Source: Chloranthus sessilifolius (taxonomy: Eukaryota; Streptophyta; Magnoliopsida; Chloranthales; Chloranthaceae). From it: a DNA stretch of 64,000 nucleotides. The notes under the pieces are model-generated. The model saw only the letters and a program-made list of their open reading frames with translations, was not told the DNA's origin and did no database searches. Below are positions 43,991-56,208 of the stretch, in pieces; position 1 is the first letter of the stretch; the number at the start of each line of letters is the position of its first letter. The position numbers and the translations under genes were made by a program. Location: positions 50,297,185 to 50,361,184 of the forward strand of contig CM037598.1 in the NCBI GenBank assembly GCA_021018995.1. Reading direction: 5' to 3'.

Positions 43991-45600
43991 TTTCTAAGGT
44001 ACATGGCGTTCCAAGGACTAGGGAGTTCTTCTCCATCTTGATTCGCCAGTTTGTAGGCATTTCCAGGGTACGTAGCTGTTATGACTGTGGGCCTTCCCAG
44101 TTTGGTCTCAGCTTTCCTTTCGGGTGGGCGTGCTTGGAAGGCATAATTTTCTTCAAGACTAATTCTCCGATATTAAAGGTTCGTTCGAGGACTTTCTTAT
44201 CGTAAGCCCTAACCACTCTCCTATGATATACCTGGGCGTCATCAGCTACCCTTAGACGTGTCTCATCGAGCTGCTCTAGCTACGTGAGTAGGGCAATTCC
44301 CTTCTCCATTAAGGATAGCTCATCGTCGAGTTGAATGCATAGAGACGGTACTTGTATCTCATATGGTAGAACTGCCTCCATCCCGTAGGTGAGGAGGTAG
44401 GGAGTTTGGCCAGTAGCCGTACGAATAAAGGTCTTATAGGCCCAGAGTGCTTCTGGTAGTCGTTCAGGCCAATTGGCTCCATTACTTGCTTCTACTGTAT
44501 ATTTTAAGATTCGGATTAGCATTTTGTTCGTAGCTTTTGCCTGTCCATTGCCTTGAGGGTAGAACGGTGATGAGTGGCATAGATCAATGCTGTACTTCTT
44601 GCATAGCTTCTTCATCTTCTCCGCAATGAACTGTGGTCTGTTGTTAGTGACAAACATCCTGGGAACTTCGAATCTGGTGATGATATTTCGAATGATAAAC
44701 CTCACGAGTGTTGAAGCGGTGATTCTGACATAGGATTCAGCTTCTGCCCATTTTGCATAGTATTCGGTCGCTGTAAGTATGAATGCGTGTTTGTGAGTGT
44801 TCCCAACTATATCAGTGAAAGGGCCAATGATGTCGAAGGCCCACATCGAAAATAGCCATGGCAAAGTCATGACATTCAATGCAACTGATGGAGCTTTGAT
44901 GAGTGAGGCGTGTTCTTGACATTGCTTGTAGGATTGAACATACAGGTGGAAATCTCTGATCATTGTCGACCAGAAGTAACCTTGGCATGTAACTTGATTG
45001 GCGAGTCTCTGTCTATTGGAGTAGGCACTGCAGGCACTGGCGTGTTCTTCTTGGATGATGTATTGTCATTCAGCGGTCGTGATGCATCGTAGTAGTACTC
45101 CTTTAGTGAAAGCTTCTTTGTATAATGTTTCACCGAGTATGTAGAATCAGGTGCATCTATTCCTTATGGTCTTTTATTCGATTTTGGTAGCGTACAGAGG
45201 GACATGTTGATATTTTAAGAAATTCTAGATATCGAAGTACCATGATTGTCCATCGTTAATCGACGATTTTTCAAATCTGAACATGGCGACTTCGGTTTCT
45301 ACCTTGACGTGTTTTTCCGTGATAATTACTTCTTTTGGCCCTGTACCTATGGGGAGGATGGGTAATTCTCTCTTGATAGTCCATGGTACCTCGTGGGCTG
45401 GTACTGTCAGCTTTTCAATGAAGAAGGTCTTGGTATTTTGTCCGACAGGTATTTGGATGACTGAGGCTAGCGTGGCTAAGGAATCTGTAAGCTCATTTTC
45501 TAATCTAGGGATGTGCGTAAAAGAGATTCTTTCAAATTTCTTTATTAAATATTGAGCGGTTTCTAGGTATGTCATTAGTTTCCTTTCCTTAGTTTTCCAT
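43991..45600 (-). pseudogene. D: integrase
   Basis: From right to left: the linker ERISFTHIPRLENELTDSLA near 45530; a zinc module region around 45000-44900 (SYKQCQEHASL); the core with FSMWAFDIIGPF near 44840, MFVTNNRPQFIAEKM near 44650 and GNGQAKATNKML near 44540; then LPEALWAYKTFIRTATGQTP and YGMEAVLPYEI; and the C-terminal LRPNWEGPQS near 44090. Tat type. Decayed. Its end is about 1.7 kb from the 3' end of the antisense PMD gene. Confidence 0.85.
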
Positions 45601-45845
45601 TCTCCTATGACTTATGAAATTACTAGTTAGGTGTCACTGATGGTTTTTAATTATTTAACTCCTAATTGTAGTGCTGCTCCTAGCCCATCTATAAAAGCTT
45701 CGTATTCTGTGACATTACTAGTGACAGGGAAATCTAGTTGAAAAGCTTTTGGTATGACAACTCCTACTGGGATCAGGAGGACTATCCCGATGCCTTATCC
45801 TTTGTGGTTTAGATCGCCGTCAAAATAGAGGGTCCATGAGGTCTT
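45600..45845 (-). pseudogene. D: archaeal-type RNase H (aRNH)
   Basis: The minus strand reads TSWTLYFDGDLNHKG near 45840, then EYEAFIDGLGAALQLG near 45690, the second RNase H of the Tat lineage. It is strongly decayed but lies where expected between RNase H and integrase. Confidence 0.75.
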
Positions 45846-46500
45846 ATCGGGCTCTTCGTTATGGATCGTGACAGGCCTTTATCAGGAAAATTGGTGTGTA
45901 TAGGTTCATCATTCGGGAGTGGGTGGTCTACGAGATAATCAGCGATAGCTTGTCCTTTGATCGATTTCTGGGTGACATAAGTGATGGCAAATTCTTGTAA
46001 TAACATGTGCCAATGAGTGATCTTTCCAGATGTTGCAAGCTTTTCAAATGCATACTTCAGAGGGTCCATTCAGGCCAGTACTAGTATTTTATGTGCTCCA
46101 AAGTAATGTCGCAATTTGGTCGAGGCCCACACCAATGCAAGGCAAGTCTTCTCCATCAGAGTATATTTTCGTTCGTATTCGACCATCGTCTTGTTGAGAT
46201 AGTAGATAGCCTTCTCTCTCTTGCCGTCTTCTTCGTATTTTCTCAAAATTACTCCCATTGCTTTGTCGTTTGCTGAGAGGTACAAAATTAGGGGTTTTTT
46301 CGGGGACAGGTGGCAAAAGTATAGGCGGGTTAACGAGGTATTTCTTGATATTGTCGAAGGCTTGCTGACACTGGTCGTCCCATTTGTACTCAGCTCCTCC
46401 TTTAGATAGTCTATAGAAAAGATCACATCTGTCTGAATGCTGGGAGATAAATCTTCTGATGAATTGCAACCTTCCTATCAGGCCTCATAATTCTTTGATA
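45846..46500 (-). pseudogene. D: RNase H
   Basis: Readings include FIRRFISQHSDRCDLFYRL, YLSANDKAMGVILRKYEEDG, AIYYLNKTMVEYE, MEKTCLALVWASTKLRHYF and MDPLKYAFEKLATSGKITHW, in the same order as in C. Decayed. Confidence 0.85.
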
Positions 46501-47200
46501 TTACTGGGAGGCGGCATCTCGAGGATAGCTCTGACTTTTGCCTAGTCCACTTCGATTCCTCGCTTGCTGACTATGAAACCAAGTAGTTTTTCGAAAGTGA
46601 CTCCGAAGACACATTTCTTTGGTTTCATTTTCAGCTGATACTTCTTAGCTCTTTGTAAAACAAGTCAGAGCGCTTCAACATGTCCTACTCGTGTTTGAGA
46701 CTTTACTAATATGTCATCAACATAGACTTCTATACACTTATACATCATGTCGTGAAAAATAGTCATCATGGCGCATTAATACGTGGCTCCTGTATTCTTG
46801 AGCCTAAAAGGCATAACGACATAACAGTAAGTTTCCCATGGTGTGGTGAAAGAGGTCTTCTCTTGATAAGACTCCGCTAATTTGATCTGATTATATCCAA
46901 AGAAGCCATCCATAAAGGATAGCATCTCATGTCCAGTGGTATTGTCAACTAAAGTGTCAATGTGTGGAAGTGGGAAGTCATCTTTTGGGCACGCCTGGTT
47001 GAGATTTTGGAAGTCAATGCAAACTTGCACTCTACTGTCTTTCTTGGAAACAGGTACTATGTTGGCGACCCACTTAGGGTAAAGAACGACTCAGATAAAT
47101 TTGGCTTTGTGTAATTTGTTGACTTCTTCTTTGACTTGGAGGGCGATTTGTGGGTGCATCCTACGGAGTTTTTGCTTAACAGGCTTTGCATCGGGTTCTA
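46501..47200 (-). pseudogene. D: reverse transcriptase
   Basis: The plainest stretch is 47030-46776: VCIDFQNLNQACPKDDFPLP, MLSFMDGFFGYNQIKLAES, TPWETYCYVVMPFRLKN and GATY. The catalytic region lies near 46720-46700 and the connection region at 46640-46510. The wording is Tat, close to C. Decayed. Confidence 0.88.
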
Positions 47201-49540
47201 AGACAACATGATGTTCTACTAAACTCGGGTCTAAATTGGGCATATCTTCATAGACCATGCGAAGGAATCGAGGTGTTCTTGCAAGACTTGGGAAATTTAT
47301 TGACGTTCCTTAGGATTGAGCGTTGCGCTAATCAACAGCCTTTTGGATTTCTCTTCAGTGCCAAAATTAAGTTCTTCGGTGGGTTCCGCGACAGCCTGGG
47401 TTTGCTCATTGAAACACTTGATAACTCGTTGGAAGTTCAGTGCCTCCTCGGCAACTGGTGGCCTTTCTTCATCCTCAGTAAGCTCATATACTGCGAAGTT
47501 ACTACACTGGGGATTTGAACTTGCAAAAGTAACCCTTCATCTGTGCAATTTATAATCGAGGGATCTTTGGTAAGATAAAGGTCAACGTTATTGATCCTTA
47601 TCTCAAAGTCACGAAGTATCTCATCTGGTATGATCACCGGCTTACTGTCTAGTCAGGACACTTTATGTCCCTGTGTGGGGAATGGGATAGAAACTTTAGG
47701 AGAAGAGTCTCCTTATTGGCTACAAATCTGGTTAGGGACGAAGGGTTCCCTTTCTTTTCTAAGGTTTTTGGATTTTTTAAAATTTTGTATTCCAAATTTT
47801 TATGGTTTTCTATTTTTTTGATTTTTGATAAAAAAAATATGGTACGGTCGCCTCAAGGGGCACCGAGAGAATTGCTTCCTCTAATTAAGGGAGCGAGACG
47901 GCTACTGGAGCCGTTCGATCGATGCTTTGAGAAATATAGACTTATTGTAAATTTGACATTTTTTTTTAGAGTCCTCAGCTAATGAGACCTTGTGAATAAG
48001 TGATGCGGGTGATAGTGGCACTGATGTTCGGATTTCCTCTTTCATGTTAATGGCCTATTCATCGAAGAAACTCTAAAGATTGTAGTCGATTGAACTATCA
48101 GCGTCTGAGTCATAATACGATGGTTCTTCCCGCTGGGGGGAATCTCTCGAAGGATCCTCAGGGGTTGCGAGTTCTTTTTCTTGATCTTCATAGTATGTTG
48201 GGATGAGCGCACATGCTTGGCAATGAGGTTGGTAATGGTGAAGGATGCAGGGGGATTCTCAAGGGCATTCCCATCCTTCTAAATTAGAATCGAAGACGAC
48301 ATCAAACTCATCTTCTTGATCTGATAATGCTTGAAGACCTAAATTAGCTCGCTCGGCCAACTTGAGTGTGGGAAGATCTATTCAGTAGTCTTCGTCATCA
48401 CTCGGGGGAGGCTGTCATTCTTCTTCAAGAGATTTCCAAAATATTTGGAGTTGTGAAAAATTTGGGGATGTAGAAGTGTCTAGTTCGAGTTCCTCTTCAA
48501 ACTTTATAAAGGCGGGTTGATTGTTTCCTTCTGGATTGGATGGATAGCCATCGGGATATTTGCTCCTTGTGCTCGTAGCTGAGCTGGTAGGTCATTGTTA
48601 GTTTTTGTCCTCACAGGGTTGGAATGGTTTGATCCCTCTATCGCAGACCATCAGGTCCACTCGGCGAAACGTTCTAATATACTTGCGCATGCCATACAGT
48701 GGGGCTGGTAAGGGTGAACGATACAAGGGGAATCCCATCGGCATTCCCACCCTCCAAGGCCAAGGCCGAGGTGCATGCTATATGGGTTGTGATTTTCTAG
48801 TGGAGCGTCATCCTCTTCCCACTTTGAGTGCAAGTGCTCTTCGTCATCTTCCAGGGTAGCTATATGAAAGTCTTCGTCATCGGTAGATTCCCAATCTTCT
48901 AATTGTGGGTCAGTTTATAAAGGCTCTTCTCTCCTCTCACCTACGGACTCTTTAGGATCAAACAAGGGTTTGACTCCTTCGAGTGGTCTATCGATATCGT
49001 CGTTGAGATTTGTCAAATCGTTGAATGCTTTGGCCATTTGTTCAATTTTTGTTTCTTGGGATTTGGTGAAGGACACCTCCTTATGCTTCAGCACGTCAGT
49101 TTTCTCAGTAGTCCCATAGACAAAGTGATCATATACAGGCCATTTCGATGAGGTAGGGCATAAGTCAACTTATGAGCCATCCGATCGATAACCTAACCCT
49201 ATGTGTTTACATATTTTCGTTGGAACGACAGGTCTTATGCGACCTTGTTTATTCTTACCGAGTTCGGTGTGAGGGACATATCCAAGTTGGTACATGAGAT
49301 CCCACCCTTTCATCACGGTGGGGTTAATGCCATAAAGTTTGGCAAGGTTCGAGCCAATCTCTCTCTTCACTAAGTTTTGTTGACGCATTGGGGGAGAACT
49401 AGGATGGTCAGGGAGGTGAACCTCTATGACGATCGGGTCTTCAGGGGTCCGAGTCTTTTGATTATGGCCCGTGTTCAATATGTAGTAGTGAGCGGTTGGT
49501 ATGCTCGCCGTGTACTCAGTGTCTGTCTCCCGGAGGGGTG
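47201..49540 (-). pseudogene. D: long linker between protease and RT
   Basis: 2.3 kb. At its protease side, 49300-49170 reads YQLGYVPHTELGKNKQGRIR and HIGLGYR, like the G-patch-type segment found after protease in some Tat elements. At 48830-48650 and 48290-48190 two readings share a Cys/His module (SPCIVHPYQPHCMAC and SPCILHHYQPHCQAC). Acidic Asp/Glu-rich stretches surround them. I know no function for the module. Decayed. Confidence 0.65.
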
Positions 49541-50169
49541 CGTCAGTGTATATATGGACAATGGAGTCCTTGAATAGGAATTTGAGGCATTGATGGTATG
49601 TGGACGCGACGACCTTCATGGACTCTATCCATTTTCTTCCTAAGATAAGATTATATGTACTAGCTGAGTTAGAAACATGAAAGGTGGTGTCTTTTGTTAC
49701 GGGCCCAAGGCGAACCTATAGCTTAATGGTTCCTTTCACGAAACGACGTGAGCCATCATAGGCTATAAATGAGAGGGTAGAGGGCCTAACGTCTTGCTTT
49801 GTATACTCGAGAGTCTTTAGCATGGTGAGAGGGCAAATGTTAAGTCCTGCTCTTGTGTCAACTAGTGTGTGTGGCACAGAGAATCCTCTAATTATGACTG
49901 GGAGATATATGGGGGCCGCACTTCCGCGAAGGGACTCTTTGCATGTCTTCGTCTGTGAACATGAGCACTGGGGGTTGCGTCATGACCGAAGCAATTTGAT
50001 GAAGTTCATCTAGGGTCGTGTCCTCATCCACTTGCATGTCTTCAAGTGTCCTTATCAACAACCGGTGATGATTAGGTAATTTCTTAATGAGTTCTAGTAT
50101 GGATATTTGGGCTGAAATTTTTTGGAGATGTCGCAGGAGGTCATATTTTTGTCCTGGCTTGAGTGTCAC
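49541..50169 (-). pseudogene. D: aspartic protease
   Basis: The lead-in LDELHQIASVMTQPP and VLMFTDEDMQ near 49980 is the usual preface of Tat retropepsins. The region 49880-49560 then reads GLNICPLTMLKTL, FIAYDGSRRFVKGTI and YNLILGRKWIESMKVVAST. Fossil. Confidence 0.75.
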
Positions 50170-51060
50170 TTCTTGCCTAGCCGGTGAACCTTGGGTGCAG
50201 GTGGTTAGAGTGGTTGAGGTGTAGATATTGGTGGAGGGAAGATATTAGGCGGGGGAGGCAAGTTGACCTCTCTTTCTGTCACATTCCCCTCTAGTGCTTG
50301 TGCGCTTGTGAAATCCTTACTTCAAGGGAAAGGAGGAGGTGGGTAATTGGTTCTTGGCTTGAGAATCAAGCATGTTGGCTGCTGGCTAGACCCGACATGA
50401 GTCAATGTCAATGTATTCGTGGAGTGTGTGAAATTGGGGGTCGGAGCGTGTGCTTGCACGACACCATTCCAAGGTGGGAGATACTGTGTGTAATCCTCCT
50501 CTTCTATGAAAGCAGAGACCAGTGTCTCACCCGAGTCAGGGTATTCTTCTTACTCGCTTTCTCATATGTTCAATAAACACTCAGTCTTTGTTTCACTCTC
50601 TCGGCTTAGAACCTTTTGAATGACACTTTCTACGCGTGCAACGATTTGGGCTGCAGTTTGGGGAACATGCTCCCTGCACTCGAATTCAGAATTGGATGAA
50701 GGGGGTGGTAGAGATGTTGGTTCAGGATTTGGAGGGGTTGAAGGTTCTGATGGGTGACGATGGAGGAATGGTCTCCTGGCCCTAAAGGAATGTACTCGTA
50801 TCTGAGTAAATTTTGGGTATGGAGGCGGGCTCGGTAGGGTGATTTGAGTGATCAGGGCCGAGGGATGTAGGGGTGAAGGAACTCTTGCTAGTGTGGCAAA
50901 AGTGGTAGAGGGTTGGATGCAAGTGATTAAAGTAGATGGCCGAAAAGAAGGTTGACTGGGGAGATCCACAGTAGTGACCTGGGCAGGTGTTGCTTGGTTG
51001 TGGTTAGGCATGAGATTGTTTATGATCCCTAAATTTTGTTGGGGTTGATTAAAAGTGGGG
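50170..51060 (-). pseudogene. D: proline-rich gag end
   Basis: 50562-51011 reads MPNHNQATPAQVTTVDLPSQ, then long Pro/Ser/Thr-rich sequence (PSPLHPSALITQI, PSTPPNPEPTSLPPPSS). It lies between the Gag knuckle and protease as in C (18344-18835). Low complexity, no domain. Fossil. Confidence 0.6.
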
Positions 51061-52610
51061 TTGGGATTTCTAAGCGCTTTCCAATCAATTTGATTTCAGT
51101 CGTTCATATCATAAATCACGCCCCTAAGGACCCAACAGTCCTCTAAATTGTGTCCCGCATATCGATGGAAGGCACAATATTTACTATAGTCTAGATTTAC
51201 AGGCCATGGGCAAGGTTTCTCCTATAAGAATCGGAGGAGGTTCTGAGTATTAAGGAAATGAAAGATATTGGGAATTATATCCGGTGAAGGGGGATAGTAT
51301 TCGGCACGATGGGGGTACATTACTATAATTCGGCACGTGGGTTGCTTGACTCTATGTCACGTTTTGCTTTTGATAGGCATTAGGGTACTGGTTCCTATTT
51401 TGATATTGGCCTTGACTTTGATTCCAAACTTGGTTTTGGTTCGCGTATCTCTACTGACTAGAACCTTGATTTTTATTAGTATACGTTGTTGATTTTGGTT
51501 CTGTCCGAAATTTCGCGATTGGAAATTTTCGTTATTAGAGTTTTGCCCTTAGTTGACAACAGTGTTAACGTGCTCAGCCCCTAAGACTTTCTTATTATTT
51601 TTCAATTTCGATTCGCTAGAAGATCTTATTTTGGACGTGACTATGGATAGAGCAAGGTCTCCGCCTTTAAGGTGTCGCACTAATTGGGATGCCCGAGAGT
51701 GAAGTGCAGCAACGTCGGGGTAATCACTTATGACAAGTGTGCTCTTTAACGGTTTCCTGGTGTTGTCAATAATAATATCAACCGAGTCCTTCTCTTTCAT
51801 TAAAGTGCCGGTTCTAGCAGCAAGTTTTCTCCATTTGGTGACGAAGTTAGTGAATTCTTCATCAGGTCCTTACTTGGTTGCTATAAGATCGCTGAGACTA
51901 ACTGTCTCTTGGATCAAGTGTTTGTATTGGTCTAGGAATTTACTGACTAATTGGTCGAACGTTTCTATCTTATAAAGTGGGAGTCCCGCAAACCAATCTA
52001 AAGCTTCTCCTTCTAATGAGCGTTGGAAGTAGTGAATGAGAAGTCCTTGATTGTCACGTATGGGTCGGCAATCATTGCAAAAGAGGGCCAAGTGATGATT
52101 TGGATTTTTGGTGCCATTGTATTTAGTGAATTTGGGCGGCTTGAATCCTATTAGTAAACTAAACTCGACGTCTTAGCAAAATTTGTCGAATCTGAATGAG
52201 TGGCTGAGGTGCTCTCTTTTGGCCATGTACTCATCAAGCATTCTGGGGAGGTCTTCGATTTTAACGGTGTCGTCTTTCGGAGCAACTCGTGAGTAAACCT
52301 TGTCCAGAGGGTAATCGTTAAATAATGTGTGGGCCGGTTGTCTCAGTGAGGTGGCACGAACTGACACGGTGCTCAAGGTAGGAGGTGGCCTCTCTTGCTC
52401 TTCTGAAAATTGTCGTGACTTAATAGTTTCGTATGCGACGGCCAACCCTTGAAGCAATTCTTCGGAGTCATCATCTCCTCTTTGCATTCTTTGGATAATA
52501 AGTTCTATGATTTGTTGAGCGGTAAGGTTTTGTCCAATGCCACCACCTCTCCCATCATGGTTGTTCCTAGTGTATGGGGTAGAGAAGGGGTTCTCTGGCT
52601 CACCTGCCAT
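51061..52610 (-). pseudogene. D: gag
   Basis: It begins near ATG 52610 (MAGEPENPFSTPYTRNNHDG), with NLTAQQIIELIIQRMQRGDD and LPRMLDEYMAKREHLSHSF. The core has LIHYFQRSLEGEALDWFAGL and FLDQYKHLIQETVSLSDL (52040-51880). Near 51180-51100 is a His/Cys stretch (YCAFHRYAGHNLEDCWVLRG), the Tat-type knuckle. Forms the particle and binds RNA. Decayed with several breaks. Confidence 0.82.
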
Positions 52611-52849
52611 ATTAATTTCAGGTTGTCATGGGCTAGAATTATGAAAGGGTTCTTCTCCATACATGGGGTTGTCATGATATCCCCACAATGGCGGGTCTCC
52701 TAAACTTACTCTTTGTATACTAGACATTTCAAGTCTTTGGTGAAGACTCATATATGTAAAAGAGAATCTAAATGACACGATTGGAAAGGAGGAAAAGAAT
52801 AGGGAAATAGGCTAGAAACTAACGATCTAGAAACAGAGTTTACAAAAAT

Positions 52850-52863
52850 GTCCCATCACCAAA
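52850..52863 (-). promoter_or_regulatory. D: primer-site-like stretch
   Basis: The minus strand reads TTTGGTGATGGGAC, one base inside the right LTR. It starts like a Tat primer site (TGGTGA or TGGCGA) but agrees only in part with the site of C, so the tRNA cannot be named with confidence. Confidence 0.4.
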
Positions 52864-52864
52864 C

Positions 52865-55260
52865 TGTTGGTATGCGCTTTTTCTGGGTTCCTCTCGGTTC
52901 CCGTTGAATCAGTGGATTCCAATTCTATCCTAGTGGACTCTAGCGATGCGGTGTTTGGAATAATTGAGGTAAAAATAAATAATATAAGGGGTTTCCTAAA
53001 ATGTTTATGATTTATTGCGATCGCCAGCTGTAGATATTGATCAATGTTGCAACACGTCAATGATCACGCTTAGGAGCGGGTGTGGGTTGCTTTTATACTG
53101 AATCGTTCGCCTGCGAACGTCAGTAGCGTTCTGTTTCTATTGGTTAGATAGTTTGATTTCCTTTTATTTCCCTTTATAGTTATACTTCTGGTCAGTTTAG
53201 ATCTCCTTTGATTCTATTAGGAATTTAGTTGTATAGGTTTGTTTCAATCCTGTTAGGAATCCAATTAAGGTTGATTTCTTATTCTATTAGGAGTCTAATT
53301 AGTTTCAGTCTCCTACTGGTATAAGGAGTGTATGTATAATAGTTCTGGTGAGACTTTAATCCGTTCAGGCATATCAGGTATACTAGAATTCTGACTGAAT
53401 AAGGTATAGCAATTCTATAGAAATTCTAATTGAAGCAGTTATAGTAGTCCTGTTAGAATTCTGACTGAAATAAAAGACTAATTTTTATTGAAACTCTAAT
53501 TTAAGCAAAGGAATTAATGCTAATAACATCTGATTAAGACGAATAAAGTAATTTTTCTGCCAAATCTGATTAAGATAAATAAACTAATTTTGTAAAAATC
53601 TCTAATGGAAGCAATGAATTGACTATGCTAGAGAATCTAATTGAAGCAACGAATTTAATCCCATTTAATTATAATTGAAGCAAGGAATTGATTGATTAAA
53701 TTCAGATCTAAAGAGATTAATCAGTCATACGAAGATTTAAGACAATTAATTAAGCATGCTGAAATAAACTTACTAATCAATAGTACTAAAAGTATAAAAC
53801 TAAAGCAATTAATCAATTCTAAAATTCCTAAAAAAAAGGGGTTTGGGCCTGCTATGCTAAGGAGGATTGGCCTCGTTCTCGAGTACCCTTTGTAAGCTCC
53901 ATTGGGCAAATTGGGTGGCTAAAGTTGAAAATAAACTGAAATTTTGGGTCGTAAAATAGTGCTTTGGAATTTTTTAGAGTTGATTTCAGAATAGCCATTG
54001 TGAATTAAATTATAAAACTAGAATTATAAGACAGAAACTATATTTAGGATTGTTTTAGAGATGTTAAAATAATCAATTTAGAATTAAAAATTTGATTTTT
54101 AGGATTGAATTCGGGTCCGAAATCAGGAGATCAGGCCGTATGATTAAAGACTGGTTCTGAATCGAAGGATTAGAACCAGAAATTAACGATAGGACTGTAA
54201 ATCAAGATTTTAGAACTGAATTAAAGTTTAAAATCGAAATATCAGACCGATAGATTAAGGACTGGTTCTAAAAATAGAGAACTGGAACCAGATCTATAGA
54301 ATTTTGGTCTGAACATGGGTGCTACAGTCTAAAACTAAAACTAAAAATATTAATAGAATTCCTAGATCTAGAGATTAGAAGTTGCGATTGCGAATTAAAA
54401 GTTTAAATCCTTACCTAGGGTCGAGGTTGTGGAGAGAAATCTTGAAGATTCGAAGCTTGAATCTCGAAAACCATGATTAAGATGCTCTATGGGTTGGTTC
54501 TTTGGTTTTGGAATCCAAAAATAATCTGTTCTCTCTCAAAAAATTGCCAGCCTTTTCCTCTCTTTTCGAGAAAAAAGCTTTATAGGTTTTCCTTCAATTA
54601 TGCGCCCTATTTCAGGCATTTAATTGAATTGCACATCAGTTTCCTGGCACTTAATCGCTTTGAGTCGGTCACTGACTCAGTGAGCAACCAGTTGACTTGC
54701 TTAGCGATTTTCCCAGTCCTAACAAAATTAGGGCTAATTATGCACGTGATGGGGGTGCGCAATCTGATTAAGCATTTAGTCATAAGTGCTTAATCAAGGG
54801 AACGTAATGGTTAAGGTAGTGAGACTTGGTCGGGCGTAGGCCAATTGTGCGCTGGTTTTTTGGTGCTCAATCTAATCGCGCGTTCGATTTAAGGCGTGTG
54901 ATCGAGTCTTGAATAGGTCTGAGAAAGGAAGTTTGGTCAGAAAGGGGAATGATTGCATGTTTGTGGTGTGGCGCACAATCGAATTACGCGCGGGGTTTCA
55001 AGCGCTTAATTCGAGGTTGTCTGGGTCTAGTCTCTAGAATGAAATGCAAGACTACTGTTTCACTCTGCATTCTGACTATATATTATCGTTTCAGTATACA
55101 GCCTCCCCATTTCGGAATTTGAGCCACAAAGCTATTATTTCAGCCTGTGTTCAGCCATGTACTATTATTTTAGTGCATGGTTCCCATATCAGGGTTAAAA
55201 AGGTCAAAGGTTGACAAAACAAAAAGTATATTCCGAGAAGGCAAAATGGGGGTGTCTACA
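52865..55260 (-). repeat. D: right LTR (element 5' LTR)
   Basis: 2396 bp, tgttggtatg ... gtctaca, with a TATA box at 54577-54586 (minus strand). It is about 160 bp longer than the left LTR because of two larger insertions/deletions (around 53940-54010 and 54150-54260). Confidence 0.93.
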
Positions 55261-55265
55261 CCTAC
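55261..55265. repeat. Target-site duplication of D, right copy (cctac)
   Basis: Pairs with 30877-30881; A resumes here. Confidence 0.93.
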
Positions 55266-56208
55266 CTAATTCATTTACCCAAATCCTTTCCATGCTCACA
55301 TCTATCCAATCCCAGCTCCACACAAACACTGAAAACCAAGCTGTCATGCAGACATGCCTCCATTCCATCCAGACCACTTTACTCCCATCTACCTCAACCA
55401 CTCAACCTCACACCCCTACCCCACTCATTCTTGTATCACCATCACATTTTCCTCCTCAGATCTCACCTTTAGTAGCCACTACCAGTGCTGCTACTCAGAC
55501 AAACTTTGAGTCTACTGAGTTGCTCCATATTCCATTAATCTCCATAGCCATTTCAACCCAAACAGAATTCACCATATCCTCTTCCCTTACCCAGACTGAC
55601 CCCATAGAGGAGGAGCTGGCACCTATACTTTCACTTTCCCCTTCTATCCCATCATCTTCATCCACTCCATATCATATTTTTGATGACCCCACTGAGAGGA
55701 CATTGGTTTCTGCTCTTCAAACTCCATGCCCCCATTCTCCACCCTCAAGAGAGCTATGGATGAAAACCTCTATATCAGGAGGGATGTAATAAAAGGAATG
55801 GTTGAGATCAACACTGCAATCAAACAATCATTCCTAGCTCAAATTACAAAGTTGCTGTTGGATCACAGAGTAGAGAAGAGGCAGTAGGAGCACTTGTTGC
55901 ACCACACCCTCCAGCCGTATGAAGAAGGGATGGAGAAATCAGAAATATTGGGAAGACTGGTAGGGACACTCCAAAAATCCTTTTCAGTAGTACACCCAAC
56001 CTCATCAGCTGGGGTGTCCATCAATGAGCCTACCATGCAGCAGGGCAGCACCAAGCCACAGAAGCCAGCTGCCAAAAAGACAAAGGCTGGTGCTGCCAAA
56101 ACTAAGAATGTGAAGAAGGAAACTTTTAAAGAGAAGTATAAAAAAATTTCAGAACAATATGGATGGGCACCAGTTACTCTATCTAGCTCAGATTCAGATT
56201 TGGAGTAG
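55266..56208 (+). pseudogene. A: extra sense ORF after pol, last part
   Basis: It continues the ORF cut at 30881: FTQILSMLTSIQSQLHTNTE, then Ser/Thr/Pro-rich sequence up to about 55750, a short helical part (EILGRLVGTLQKSF) and a basic C-terminus (KKTKAGAAKTKNVKKETFKE, ending SSDSDLE at 56208). The basic end could bind nucleic acid; this is inference. Decayed. Confidence 0.65.

Larger units (their letters stand above)
30882..55260 (-). mobile_element. Element D: large Tat-lineage retrotransposon, minus strand, with antisense cargo gene
   Basis: 24,379 bp between LTRs 30882-33116 and 52865-55260. The minus strand holds gag, protease, a long linker, RT, RNase H, archaeal-type RNase H and integrase (52610 down to about 44000). 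Between integrase and the 3' LTR lie about 11 kb with a multi-exon plant mobile domain gene on the opposite strand. Its polypurine tract and LTR start (GAAGAGGGGCATC, TGTAGACACC) match those of C. The LTRs differ by roughly 5 percent by eye plus two longer insertions/deletions, so D may be older than C, perhaps about two million years at 1.3e-8 per site per year. The gag-pol part has probably more than fifteen breaks. Confidence 0.92.

Noticed and set aside
55266-56208. Independent host gene with a basic tail
   Set aside because: It continues the ORF at 29267-30881 across the D insertion with exact duplications, so it belongs to A.
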